Part shown: positions 8,572-16,131 of the stretch, piece after piece
How positions within the stretch are numbered: position 1 is the stretch's first letter
Layout of the letters: each line of letters opens with the position of its first letter
Source: Tessaracoccus timonensis
GTDB lineage: Bacteria; Actinomycetota; Actinomycetes; Propionibacteriales; Propionibacteriaceae
Direction of reading: 5' to 3'
Length of the DNA: 64,000 nt
Assembly (NCBI RefSeq): GCF_900343145.1
Contig: NZ_LT996886.1
Span: forward strand, 2,480,001 to 2,544,000
Notes under the pieces: model-generated
What the model saw: only the letters and a program-made list of their open reading frames with translations
Told to the model about the DNA's origin: nothing
Databases searched by the model: none
Program-made: the position numbers and the translations under genes

Positions 8572-9135
8572 TCAGATCTTGCCTACGAGATCGATACCTG
8601 GAGTGAGAGTCTTCTCTCCTTCCTCCCACTTAGCCGGGCACACCTCGCCGGGGTGAGCGGCGACGTACTGCGCAGCCTTCACCTTGCGGAGCAGCTCAGC
8701 AGCAGAGCGGCCAATGCCTTCGGCGGTCTGCTCGACGTACTGGATGATGCCCTCCGGGTCAACGAGGAACGTCGCGCGATCCGCCTGTCCGAGGCCTTCA
8801 CGCATGTTTTCGAAGTTGTTGGTGATCTCACCGTTGGAGTCGCCCAGCATGTAGTACTTGACCTTGCCGACTTCCTCGGAAGCGGCGGTCCATGCCTTGT
8901 GGACGAAGTGGGAGTCGGTGGACACCGAGTACACCTCGACGCCCATCTTCTGCAGCTCTTCGTAGTGGTCAGCGAGGTCGCCGAGCTCCGTCGGGCACAC
9001 GAAGGTGAAGTCGCCCGGGTAGAAAAAGAAAATGGCCCACTTGCCGAGTACGTCAGCCTTGGTGACTTCGACGAATTCACCGTTGCGGTACGCCTGCGCA
9101 GTGAAGTCCTTGATTTCAGTGTTGATCAGCGACAT
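8572..9135 (-). CDS. ahpC: Alkyl hydroperoxide reductase subunit C (2-Cys peroxiredoxin)
   Basis: This 187-residue AhpC/Prx1-type peroxiredoxin reduces H2O2, organic peroxides and peroxynitrite. The peroxidatic Cys is in FTFVCPTE (about residue 47) and the resolving Cys in GEVCPAKW (about residue 167). The start at 9135 (MSLINTEIK) has a good AAGGAG ribosome binding site and gives the exact family length; the longer frame to 9285 adds a non-homologous 50-residue leader. It is paired with ahpF, its reductase. No OxyR gene is adjacent. Confidence 0.96.
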   Translation of the reverse strand: MSLINTEIKDFTAQAYRNGEFVEVTKADVLGKWAIFFFYPGDFTFVCPTELGDLADHYEELQKMGVEVYSVSTDSHFVHKAWTAASEEVGKVKYYMLGDSNGEITNNFENMREGLGQADRATFLVDPEGIIQYVEQTAEGIGRSAAELLRKVKAAQYVAAHPGEVCPAKWEEGEKTLTPGIDLVGKI

Positions 9136-9214
9136 TGTGCTCCTTATTCGTTGCTGAGCAGTAACTATGCCTTGAGCGGAAGATGATTTTCGCTCGCACG
9201 GGTTGACGTAAATG

Positions 9215-9242
9215 AGTCTATCGTCTTTGGCCCGCTTCTCAA
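9215..9242 (-). promoter_or_regulatory. Possible ahpC promoter
   Basis: On the minus strand TTGAGA (9242-9237) and TAGACT (9220-9215) are spaced by 16 bp, about 80 bp upstream of the ahpC start. Apart from this the 317-bp gap 9136-9452 shows nothing recognisable; it must also hold the hsdM promoter. Confidence 0.35.
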
Positions 9243-9452
9243 GCAAGCCCAGTTGTCCGATAAGCAACATTATGTCATTTTGCAACTGGGAGTGAAGCGC
9301 TGCTGTGCCAATCAGGCCCCCCCCTCAGCGAGGCTGTCATCGTTCGTAGACCGTCATGCACGTCGGCGTCGCGGCGAGTCCAGACGAAATCCCTCAAGTG
9401 ACCGAATAGCATTGGTGAAAACAGTCCTGACTACAAGAAGCCGAGATCGTCC

Positions 9453-10099
9453 ATGGCATCCCGAAACAATAACTCGTCCACGCTTGGTCTGGAGGCATCC
9501 CTCTGGGACGCCGCAAAACGGCTACGTTCGAACATGGATGCGGCCGAGTACAAGCATGTCGTCCTCGGCCTGCTGTTTCTGAAGTACGTCTCCGACAAGT
9601 TCGAGAAGCGGCGTGAGCTACTCGAAGCGCAGTACAGCGACCCGAACTCCGACACCTATCTGCCCTCCGGCGAGGCACGGGCCATGATGCTGGAGGATCG
9701 CGATTCCTACACCGCCGAGGGCGTGTTCTGGGTGCCGGAGGGTCACCGTTGGGACGATCTTCGCAAGGCTGCCAAGCAGCCTGATATCGGTCGCATCATT
9801 GATGACGCGATGGATGCCATCGAGAAGGAAAACGAGGCGCTGCAGGGCATTCTCCCGAAGAACTACAACCGTCGCGAGCTCTCCCCCACGGTGCTCGGCG
9901 GGCTCATCGACACCTTCTCTCGCAGCGATCTGGCCGACGAAGAGCGCAAGGACGAGGACCTGCTCGGGCGCGTTTACGAGTATATGTTTGGCCGATTCGC
10001 CGCCGATGAAGGCAAGAGCGGCGGCGAGTTCTACACCCCGCGCTCAGTCGCCTCCCTCCTCACGGAGATGATCCGCCCCTACCGTGGCCGCATCTACGA
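9453..10099 (+). pseudogene. hsdM: Type I restriction-modification methyltransferase HsdM, 5' fragment
   Basis: Residues 1-215 match HsdM: the helical HsdM_N domain (SLWDAAKRLRSNMDAAEYKHVVLGLLFLKYVSD at the front), then the start of the N6-methyltransferase domain (GRVYEYMFGRFAADEGKSGGEFYTP). Homology stops at RIY plus two bases of the next codon, one codon before the SAM-binding motif DPCCGSGG, which is found 3.9 kb downstream. The frame reads 18 unrelated residues and stops at 10154. Without motif I and the NPPF motif this fragment cannot methylate. Joining it to the 3' part and removing one 7-bp repeat copy gives a 537-residue HsdM, a normal length. Confidence 0.9.
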
Positions 10100-10222
10100 A
10101 GCTTTCATACCACGTTGGATACAAACGCGCGCGAACTACGATTTGGCCGCCTGACTGGTTCACTTCGCAATCCATGAGCAATTTGAGAGATTGCCATCCA
10201 ACCGACGACTAAGGAGCAAGTA

Positions 10223-11914
10223 TTGGCTGGCGAAAATAGACAGCTCGACGCAAAAGAAATAAGCGTCGGACGGCTACTTAATGATGGCGACTACGAATTT
10301 GTCATCCCTGAATACCAGCGCCCTTATGCCTGGGGCGTCGAGGAAACCCTGCAGCTCCTTTTCGACTTGCTTGGCGCGCTGGAACGTGACACCGATGAGC
10401 CTTATTTCCTTGGTTCCGTCGTCCTGGTCAAAGACCCGAATAACCCCCGCGCTGAGGTCATCGACGGTCAGCAACGACTGACTACCCTCACCCTCTTGCT
10501 TTCGTTGCTACGCGACCTAGCAACCGACAACGAATTGCGAAGAGACATCCACAAACTCATCGAGGAACCGGCGGTTGGCTGGGAGGACAAGGCCGCTCGA
10601 CCCCGTTTGGCACTACGCCCACGCGACAATCAGTTCTTCTTCGAGCATGTCCAACAGCAGGGCGGCAGTCTCGGGTTGGTTGGGCTGAGCGACAACATCC
10701 CTGAGACGGACGCCCAGCGCGGTCTGCGCGACAACGCCAAAGCACTCTGCAAGGAGTTGCAGGAACTTACTCCCGAACTGCGCAAAGATCTGTTTCGTCT
10801 TATCGCACGACGGGCCTTCTTGGTCATCGTCGCAACCCCTGACTTGAACAGTGCGTATCGCATCTTCTCGGTGATGAACGCTCGGGGCCTGCCTTTGTCG
10901 CCGCAGGATATTTTCAAGTCCCAAATCATCGGTGCGATCCCTGAAGATCAGAAACAGCATTACGCTGACCGGTGGGAACGCCTCGAGGAAGATCTGGGCC
11001 GCGATGAGTTTGGAGACCTGTTCCTTTATATTCGTGCGATTAAAGCACGCACCCGAGGTGTCAAGAGTTTGTTGCAGGAATTCCCCGAGCAGGTTCTCAA
11101 CGCTTATCTGCCTGACAACGGAAGCGGCTTCATGAAGGAAGTTCTAGAGCCGTACGCCAAAGCAGACATTCGTCTGAATGCTCGAGATTTCCAAGGAGTT
11201 GACCCACTTTGGGAGCAGGTCAACAATTGGTTGAAGCGCTTAACTCAACTCGACAACGATGACTGGCGCCCCCCGGCTTTGTGGGCGATTACCGAGCACG
11301 GCGAAGACCCCGAATTCTTAGTCGCGTTCTTCAGCAAGCTTGAACGCCTGGCTGCCAGCATGCTCGTTCGCCGGGTCTACGCGACGCCACGACAGCAGCG
11401 TTACATGGAGCTACTCAAACAGCTCGCCGACGGGCGTGGTCTGGATTCGCATAGCTTCGAACTCACCGAAATTGAACGGGCAGAGACGTTGGAACGCCTC
11501 GATGGTGACATCTACTTGGCGGCGCCCGTTCGCAAGTATGTGTTGCTACGGCTGGACTCAGTACTGGCTGATAATCCGGGAGCTTCCTACGACCACAAGA
11601 TCATCACAGTCGAGCACGTTCTGCCCCAAACCATCGATCCCGATAGCCAGTGGGCTACGAACTTCACGGAGGAAGAGGCAGCGACGTGGACGCATCGTCT
11701 TGGGAACCTACTGCTGCTCAATCGTCGGAAAAACTCCAGCGCTGGCAATTACGACTTCGATGTTAAGAAGGAGAGGTACTTCAAGTCGGGGAAAGGCGTG
11801 GCGGTGTTCGCACTCACCACGCAGGTACTTGGAGAACCGGTGTGGACTCCGAGTGTTATCGAGCGACGTCAGCGAGTGCTTGTTGAGACCTTGATTAAGG
11901 AATGGCAACTCTAG
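10223..11914 (+). CDS. DUF262-DUF1524 (GmrSD-like) protein, putative modification-dependent nuclease
   Basis: This 563-residue protein starts with TTG after an AAGGAG ribosome binding site. The N-terminal DUF262 (ParB/sulfiredoxin-like NTPase fold) has YEFVIPEYQRPYAW and the signature DGQQRLTTL (about residue 80). The C-terminal DUF1524 has the HNH-like pattern VEHVLPQ...W...RLGNLLLLNRRKN, about residues 470-510. The same pairing occurs in type IV restriction enzymes of the GmrSD/BrxU group and in SspE, which act on phage with modified DNA. Both signature motifs are intact. It lies within the insertion that breaks hsdM, so it arrived separately from the type I system. The target modification is unknown. 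Confidence 0.85.
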   Translation: MAGENRQLDAKEISVGRLLNDGDYEFVIPEYQRPYAWGVEETLQLLFDLLGALERDTDEPYFLGSVVLVKDPNNPRAEVIDGQQRLTTLTLLLSLLRDLATDNELRRDIHKLIEEPAVGWEDKAARPRLALRPRDNQFFFEHVQQQGGSLGLVGLSDNIPETDAQRGLRDNAKALCKELQELTPELRKDLFRLIARRAFLVIVATPDLNSAYRIFSVMNARGLPLSPQDIFKSQIIGAIPEDQKQHYADRWERLEEDLGRDEFGDLFLYIRAIKARTRGVKSLLQEFPEQVLNAYLPDNGSGFMKEVLEPYAKADIRLNARDFQGVDPLWEQVNNWLKRLTQLDNDDWRPPALWAITEHGEDPEFLVAFFSKLERLAASMLVRRVYATPRQQRYMELLKQLADGRGLDSHSFELTEIERAETLERLDGDIYLAAPVRKYVLLRLDSVLADNPGASYDHKIITVEHVLPQTIDPDSQWATNFTEEEAATWTHRLGNLLLLNRRKNSSAGNYDFDVKKERYFKSGKGVAVFALTTQVLGEPVWTPSVIERRQRVLVETLIKEWQL

Positions 11915-11937
11915 TCACACCCTGACGCCTGGCAGTG

Positions 11938-12171
11938 CTAAGGCTTGATGGCGACTGCTTGGGTGCGGCCGTCGCGGAATCGGAAAGTCACGGTGCCGTC
12001 GACATCGACGGTGCCTTTGTCGAGCAGTGCCACGCAGAGGTATGGGCTGAACTCCAGCTGCTCCACGTCAAGGTTGGCAGTTTCTTGCTGATAGTAGCGG
12101 TAGGCAGCTAGCCGGTTCTGTTTGTTTCGGATCTCGACGACCACAGCAGCATGGTCAGCTAGCAGTGCCAT
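11938..12171 (-). pseudogene. Probable serine recombinase, C-terminal fragment
   Basis: The 77 residues end with LEFSPYLCVALLDKGTVDVDGTVTFRFRDG split over a pattern (F-x-LC-x-LLD-x-TV-x-DGTVTF-x-F-x-DG) that I associate with the C-terminal tail of serine recombinases of the resolvase/invertase group. The catalytic N-terminal domain is missing. Upstream, on the same strand, sequence switches to the MFS fragment at about 12170, so it is truncated by rearrangement. The family call rests on a short match and is tentative. Confidence 0.4.
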
Positions 12172-12418
12172 TCGATTCAGCGGCGTTGCCGTCTCCTACG
12201 CACTCGGCGCGGTTCTCGGTGGTGCTTTCGCCCCAACGATCGCACAGGCACTGCTCGAAGCGACCGGAACCACCGCATCGGTATCCATCTACCTGTTGAT
12301 CATGGCGCTTATTTCTTTGGTCGCGGTTAGCTTGGTCAAGGACCGCACAGGCATCGACCTATCCGTGGCGAACGAAGCCGAACAGGAAAAGGGAGTCTGG
12401 CGATTCAGCAAGAACTGA
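12170..12418 (+). pseudogene. MFS transporter (MHS group), C-terminal fragment
   Basis: About 82 residues (IRFSGVAVSYALGAVLGGAFAPTIA... to the stop) match the last two or three membrane segments and tail (SLVKDRTGIDLS) of metabolite:H+ symporter-type MFS proteins. No start or upstream membrane segments are present, so it is a non-functional 3' remnant inside the hsdM insertion. The frame continues upstream only through antisense recombinase sequence. Confidence 0.65.
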
Positions 12419-12471
12419 AACTCCCGCTGAACTAACCAGCGCGGAACGCAGTACATAACTACATAAACGAA

Positions 12472-12503
12472 GGGGCGCGGACCGCTTGAGCGGTTCGCGC
12501 CCC
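12472..12503 (+). terminator. Terminator after the MFS fragment
   Basis: GGGGCGCGGACCGC and GCGGTTCGCGCCCC form a 14-bp stem with one mismatch and a TTGA loop. It lies just upstream of the repeated leader of the next gene. Confidence 0.65.
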
Positions 12504-12559
12504 AAACTGTCAGGCCCTTCGTCCACAATGGAGGCATGGCTTCTGCCGGGAAGAACTCA
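12503..12559. repeat. Leader repeat, copy 1
   Basis: About 57 bp starting CAAACTGTCAG and running through the start codon to the first codons of the following gene. It is closely repeated at 13713-13770 before the hrpB fragment. Both copies read (T/C)CCACAATGGA-GCATGGCTTCT with few mismatches. Confidence 0.75.
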
Positions 12560-13666
12560 GCCACGCACGGCTTGCTCGCCGGCCCGCGCGGGCGGCGCTT
12601 GCTGCTGGAGTATGCCCTCGAATCGGAACGGGTTGCGGGGCTGGATGAACGCGACGGTTCACTCGCTGAACTTGAGTTTTTCGCGTCCTACCGCCTCGAC
12701 CCACGCAGCGGAACAGGCGCACTCCGCGTCGTCGACCCCGGCGACTCCACACCGAAAATCCCGGCCATCACCCCCGCGCACGTCGCCGCGCGGCTTGAAA
12801 CCGTCTCCCTCGCCGAGGTCACCCCGCGGCTTCTACTGACCTGCCTCGTCAACACAGTAGAGACCGCAACATACTGGCAAGAACCCGACGGCACCGACGT
12901 CCTCGCCGCAACCAAAGCCATGCGTGACGGGCTGCGCCGCGTCGCCGAGCACATCGCCGCATCGGAATGCACCGCCTGGTGGACCAGCCCCATCGACGAA
13001 TCCGCACAGTGGACCGTCCAGTGGGACAACGAACCCGGCACCATCCCACCGGACCCGCTCGCCGTGCTGAAAGCGGCACGTGCGCACGCCGTTAAAGAGG
13101 AACGCCTAGCCGCCCGCGAACGCCCCACCAACCCAACGGCATCCTGGAGTGGCGAATGGTGGTCCACGCCCCACGGCGTCCCCGCTTCGACCCGGGAACT
13201 CTTCGACACAACCCCCGCCGGGCTGTGGCTCGTCGAAGACAGCATGGGATGGGAAACCGCCGAAACCCTGCGCCTGAGCATCCCCGAAGGGCTGCGGATC
13301 TACGAGATCGACTCCGCAGAAGCCTGGGCCGAACTATGCCGCCGCTTCCCGCTCCACCAGACCGCACAAAAACGCCACGACTGGTACCGCACCACCGGAC
13401 GCAGCGGAAAATGGGTCACCCCGGACTGGGCTGAAGTCGCCCAACACTACGATGCGGTCCACCTCCCCGTCGCAACCTACCTCGCGGCCGCGGGCACCGC
13501 GATCCCAGTTGATGTGGACACCACCGGTGCTGACACGGCGAGTGTCATCGCCGGCTGGGGACCCGACACAACCTACTGGTTCACGCCACGCATCAACCAC
13601 GTCGGCGGCCCTGTTAGGTGGGTTCTTGACGAGCACGATGCCGGGGACCGCTGGGAACGCGAGTGA
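12536..13666 (+). CDS. Hypothetical protein (376 residues)
   Basis: I do not recognise a family. The protein is soluble, has no signal peptide or membrane segment and is unusually rich in Trp (TYWQEPDG, AWWTSP, EWWSTPHG, GPDTTYWFTP). A central helical region (VLAATKAMRDGLRRVAEHIAAS and VLKAARAHAVKEERLAARERP) separates two Trp-rich segments. Codon use is strongly C-ending, and the leader repeats before the adjacent hrpB fragment, so the two probably came as a unit from another actinobacterium. The frame is intact, with the start fixed by the shared leader. No function can be assigned. Confidence 0.6.
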   Translation: MASAGKNSATHGLLAGPRGRRLLLEYALESERVAGLDERDGSLAELEFFASYRLDPRSGTGALRVVDPGDSTPKIPAITPAHVAARLETVSLAEVTPRLLLTCLVNTVETATYWQEPDGTDVLAATKAMRDGLRRVAEHIAASECTAWWTSPIDESAQWTVQWDNEPGTIPPDPLAVLKAARAHAVKEERLAARERPTNPTASWSGEWWSTPHGVPASTRELFDTTPAGLWLVEDSMGWETAETLRLSIPEGLRIYEIDSAEAWAELCRRFPLHQTAQKRHDWYRTTGRSGKWVTPDWAEVAQHYDAVHLPVATYLAAAGTAIPVDVDTTGADTASVIAGWGPDTTYWFTPRINHVGGPVRWVLDEHDAGDRWERE

Positions 13667-13712
13667 GGCCGGATGGTTGCCGTGTTGCGGTTGAAAATGC
13701 CGATGGGGTGGA

Positions 13713-13770
13713 CCAAACTGTCAGACCCCTCCTCCACAATGGATGCATGGCTTCTACCGGGAACAGCTCA
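13713..13770. repeat. Leader repeat, copy 2
   Basis: Direct repeat of 12503-12559 placed around the start codon of the hrpB fragment (ATG at 13747). It suggests that the two genes arose with, or exchanged, a common promoter/leader. Confidence 0.75.
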
Positions 13771-13975
13771 AACGCGCACCCCTTGTTTGACCTGGATGTG
13801 ATCGGGGAAGGGCTCGTCTTCGCGGACTCCCTCCCCGAACTCGACGCCGCTCTCACCAGCCATCGCGCCGCCGTCGTCCAAGCGCCACCCGGAACCGGCA
13901 AAACTACACTCGTGCCGCCCGTAGTCGCCAACCACCTCGTAAACAGCGGGACCGGAACAGACGCCGGCGACAGAT
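13747..13975 (+). pseudogene. hrpB: ATP-dependent helicase HrpB, N-terminal fragment
   Basis: The first 70 or so residues (LPELDAALTSHRAAVVQAPPGTGKTTLVPPVVANHL) match the N-terminus of HrpB-type DEAH helicases, including the Walker A motif APPGTGKTT. The match ends around 13970, and the sequence soon becomes the 3' part of hsdM, so motifs II-VI are lost. It marks the right edge of the mosaic insertion. Confidence 0.75.
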
Positions 13976-14002
13976 CTCGTGGGCGAGTACGAGCGGCAGT
14001 GG

Positions 14003-14978
14003 GACCCCTGCTGCGGCTCGGGTGGCATGTTCATTCAGGCCGAGAAGTTCGTGGAAGCCCATGCTGGCCACCGCAACGACCTCGCAGTCTACGGGCAGGA
14101 GATGAATCCGACGACGTGGCGCCTCGCCCAGATGAACCTCGCCATCCGAGGCATCGAAGCCAACCTCGGGCCCGTGTGGGGTGACTCATTCGCGGACGAC
14201 AAACACCCGGATCTGAGGGCCGACTTCATCCTCGCTAACCCGCCCTTCAACATCTCCCAGTGGGGTGGCGAACGGCTGACTGACGACAAGCGCTGGGTCT
14301 ACGGCGTCCCACCAAAAGGCAACGCGAACTACGCGTGGATTCAGCACATGCTCCACCACCTCTCCCCCACGGGAACCATGGCGGTGGTTCTCGCGAATGG
14401 GTCACTCACCGTCAACTCGTCAGGCCAAGGAGAGATTCGGCAGCGCATGGTCGAGGACGATGTGGTGGAGTGCATCCTCGCCCTGCCATCACAATTGTTC
14501 TACTCGGTGCAAATTCCCGTCTCTGTCTGGTTCCTCACGAAAGACAAGACTGCGAAGAAAGTGAAGAGTGAAGAGTGAAGACCCGCAGCGTGACCGTCAA
14601 GGCGAAGTGCTTTTCATCGACGCCCGCAACGTGGGCTACATGGAATCCCGGACGCAGCGCAACCTCTCGCCCGAAGATGTGGCGAAAATCGCTGACACGT
14701 ACAACGCGTGGCGCGGTGACCCGAACCTCCAGCCGTATGAGGACGTCCCGGGATTCTGTGCCGCCGTCTCGCTGGAAGATGTGGCCGCGGCGGGCTACGC
14801 ACTCAGCCCGGGCCGCTATGTCGGCGCCCAGGAAGTCGAGGACGATGGCATCCCCGTCGAGGAGAAGATCGCAGCCCTGACCGAGCAGATTCGCGAAGGG
14901 TTCGCAGCGCGAGCCGAGCTGCAAGCGAAGGTGGACGCGGCGCTCGATGCGCTGGTGGTGACCGATGACCTGGACTGA
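14003..14978 (+). pseudogene. hsdM: HsdM, 3' fragment with frameshift at a 7-bp repeat
   Basis: Homology resumes at the SAM motif [10 protein letters not shown] and continues through the catalytic NPPF ([10 protein letters not shown]) to the C-terminus (EVLFIDARNVGYMESRTQR...). At 14561-14581 three copies of GTGAAGA cause a stop at 14576. With two copies the frame would read [12 protein letters not shown] and stay open to 14978. The end overlaps hsdS by 14 bp, the usual operon join. Separated from its N-terminus and frame-shifted, this half is not expected to work. Confidence 0.88.
14561..14581. repeat. Perfect 7-bp tandem repeat (GTGAAGA x3) in hsdM
   Basis: Three exact copies in tandem. 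Because 7 is not a multiple of 3, gain or loss of one copy changes the reading frame. Two copies (or five) would be in frame with the downstream HsdM coding sequence, and the present three are not. Confidence 0.9.
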
Positions 14979-16131
14979 TGCGACCCTCGGTGACCTATGT
15001 GCATTCCGAGGTGGGCAAGCGTTCGCCGTGGAGTTGCAGGGAGAATCGTCAGGAGACATCCCATTCATAAAGGTCAGTGATCTCGACCTTCCGGGTAACG
15101 AAACTCACATTCAATCCGCTAACAACTGGGTGAGCTGTGAGTTGGCAGACGAACGTCGATTCAAGCCTCATGCCGGAGGATCAGTTGTTTTCGCGAAGAT
15201 CGGGGAGGCTATCAAGCGCGAGAGGGTACGAAGCCTCACCCGACCGACCCTAATTGACAACAACATGATGTCTGCTGCTCCGAAGCCAAACGTTGATCGT
15301 CACTTCCTTCGATACCTGTTTGAATACACGCCATTTTCTGAAAACCACGGCGGTACGTCCCTGCCTTACCTTAGAGCCAGCGATCTTGCGCAGATCCCCA
15401 CGAAAGTGCCCACCTTCTCCGAGCAGCAGCGCATCGCAGGTGTACTCGGAGCCTTCGATGACCTCATCGAGACCAACCGCAATTTGGCTCGGGACTGTGA
15501 GGAGATGTTATTCGCCTCCGTCCGTGCCCTTGCGGACGGCGCCCCATCCGTCGCCTTTGGCTCTATAGCCAAGCGGGTAAATGAGCGTGTCCTACCCTCC
15601 AACATCGCGGAGGATGACACATATCTGGGCCTGGAGCACTTCGGCACCGAAGGTGTGGGTCTGAATGGCCGGGGTACAGCCAGCGGAGTGACGAGTCAGT
15701 CACAGCTGTTCGACCGAGGGGACGTCCTATACGGCAAGTTGCGCCCGTACTTCCAGAAGGTAGCTCGGCCTGGTTTCAGCGGCGTTTGCAGCGGTGAGAT
15801 TTGGGTTCTGCGCGCGGTCGATGACTACCCGCAAGCGGCATTGCACGCGGTCGTGCACTCGAAGCGATTCTCGGAGACTGCGACTGCTGGGAGCGGTGGC
15901 ACCAAGATGCCACGAGCCGATTGGAAGCATATGGAGGCGTTCCATGTGCCGGATGTCAGGAGCACGTTTACTCGCGACATGTCGGAGGCGCTAGAGAGCC
16001 TGTGGGGCACCGGCACCGCCTCCGAGTTACGGGATGAGGCGGACGGCCTCACTCGCCAGCGCGACGCACTTCTCCCCCTGCTCATGTCTGGCAAGGTCCG
16101 CGTGTCCGAGGTGGAAGGGAGCCTGCCATGA
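14965..16131 (+). CDS. hsdS: Type I restriction-modification specificity subunit HsdS
   Basis: This 388-residue protein has the two-repeat plan of HsdS: target-recognition domain 1 (about residues 5-150), a helical spacer (FSEQQRIAGVLGAFDDLIETNRNL, 152-175), target-recognition domain 2 (about 195-345) and a second helical region at the C-terminus (DGLTRQRDALLPLLMSGKVRV). HsdS sets the DNA target for both methylation and cleavage. The gene is intact, overlaps hsdM by 14 bp and overlaps the original hsdR start by ATGA. With hsdM broken its product has no working local partner. No inverted hsdS repeats for shuffling are present. Confidence 0.92.
   Translation: MTWTDATLGDLCAFRGGQAFAVELQGESSGDIPFIKVSDLDLPGNETHIQSANNWVSCELADERRFKPHAGGSVVFAKIGEAIKRERVRSLTRPTLIDNNMMSAAPKPNVDRHFLRYLFEYTPFSENHGGTSLPYLRASDLAQIPTKVPTFSEQQRIAGVLGAFDDLIETNRNLARDCEEMLFASVRALADGAPSVAFGSIAKRVNERVLPSNIAEDDTYLGLEHFGTEGVGLNGRGTASGVTSQSQLFDRGDVLYGKLRPYFQKVARPGFSGVCSGEIWVLRAVDDYPQAALHAVVHSKRFSETATAGSGGTKMPRADWKHMEAFHVPDVRSTFTRDMSEALESLWGTGTASELRDEADGLTRQRDALLPLLMSGKVRVSEVEGSLP

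Larger units (their letters stand above)
10100..14002. mobile_element. 3.9-kb mosaic insertion splitting hsdM
   Basis: The limits are set by the loss and return of HsdM homology (RIY... then DPCCGSGG). Inside are an intact DUF262/DUF1524 gene, a recombinase C-terminal fragment, an MFS transporter C-terminal fragment, an unknown gene and an hrpB 5' fragment. No intact transposase, clear terminal repeats or target duplication were found, so it looks like a composite of rearranged segments, not a single transposon. Confidence 0.7.

Noticed and set aside
14965-16131. Phase-variable hsdS shuffling
   Set aside because: Only one hsdS gene exists, with no second copy, inverted repeats or site-specific recombinase beside it.
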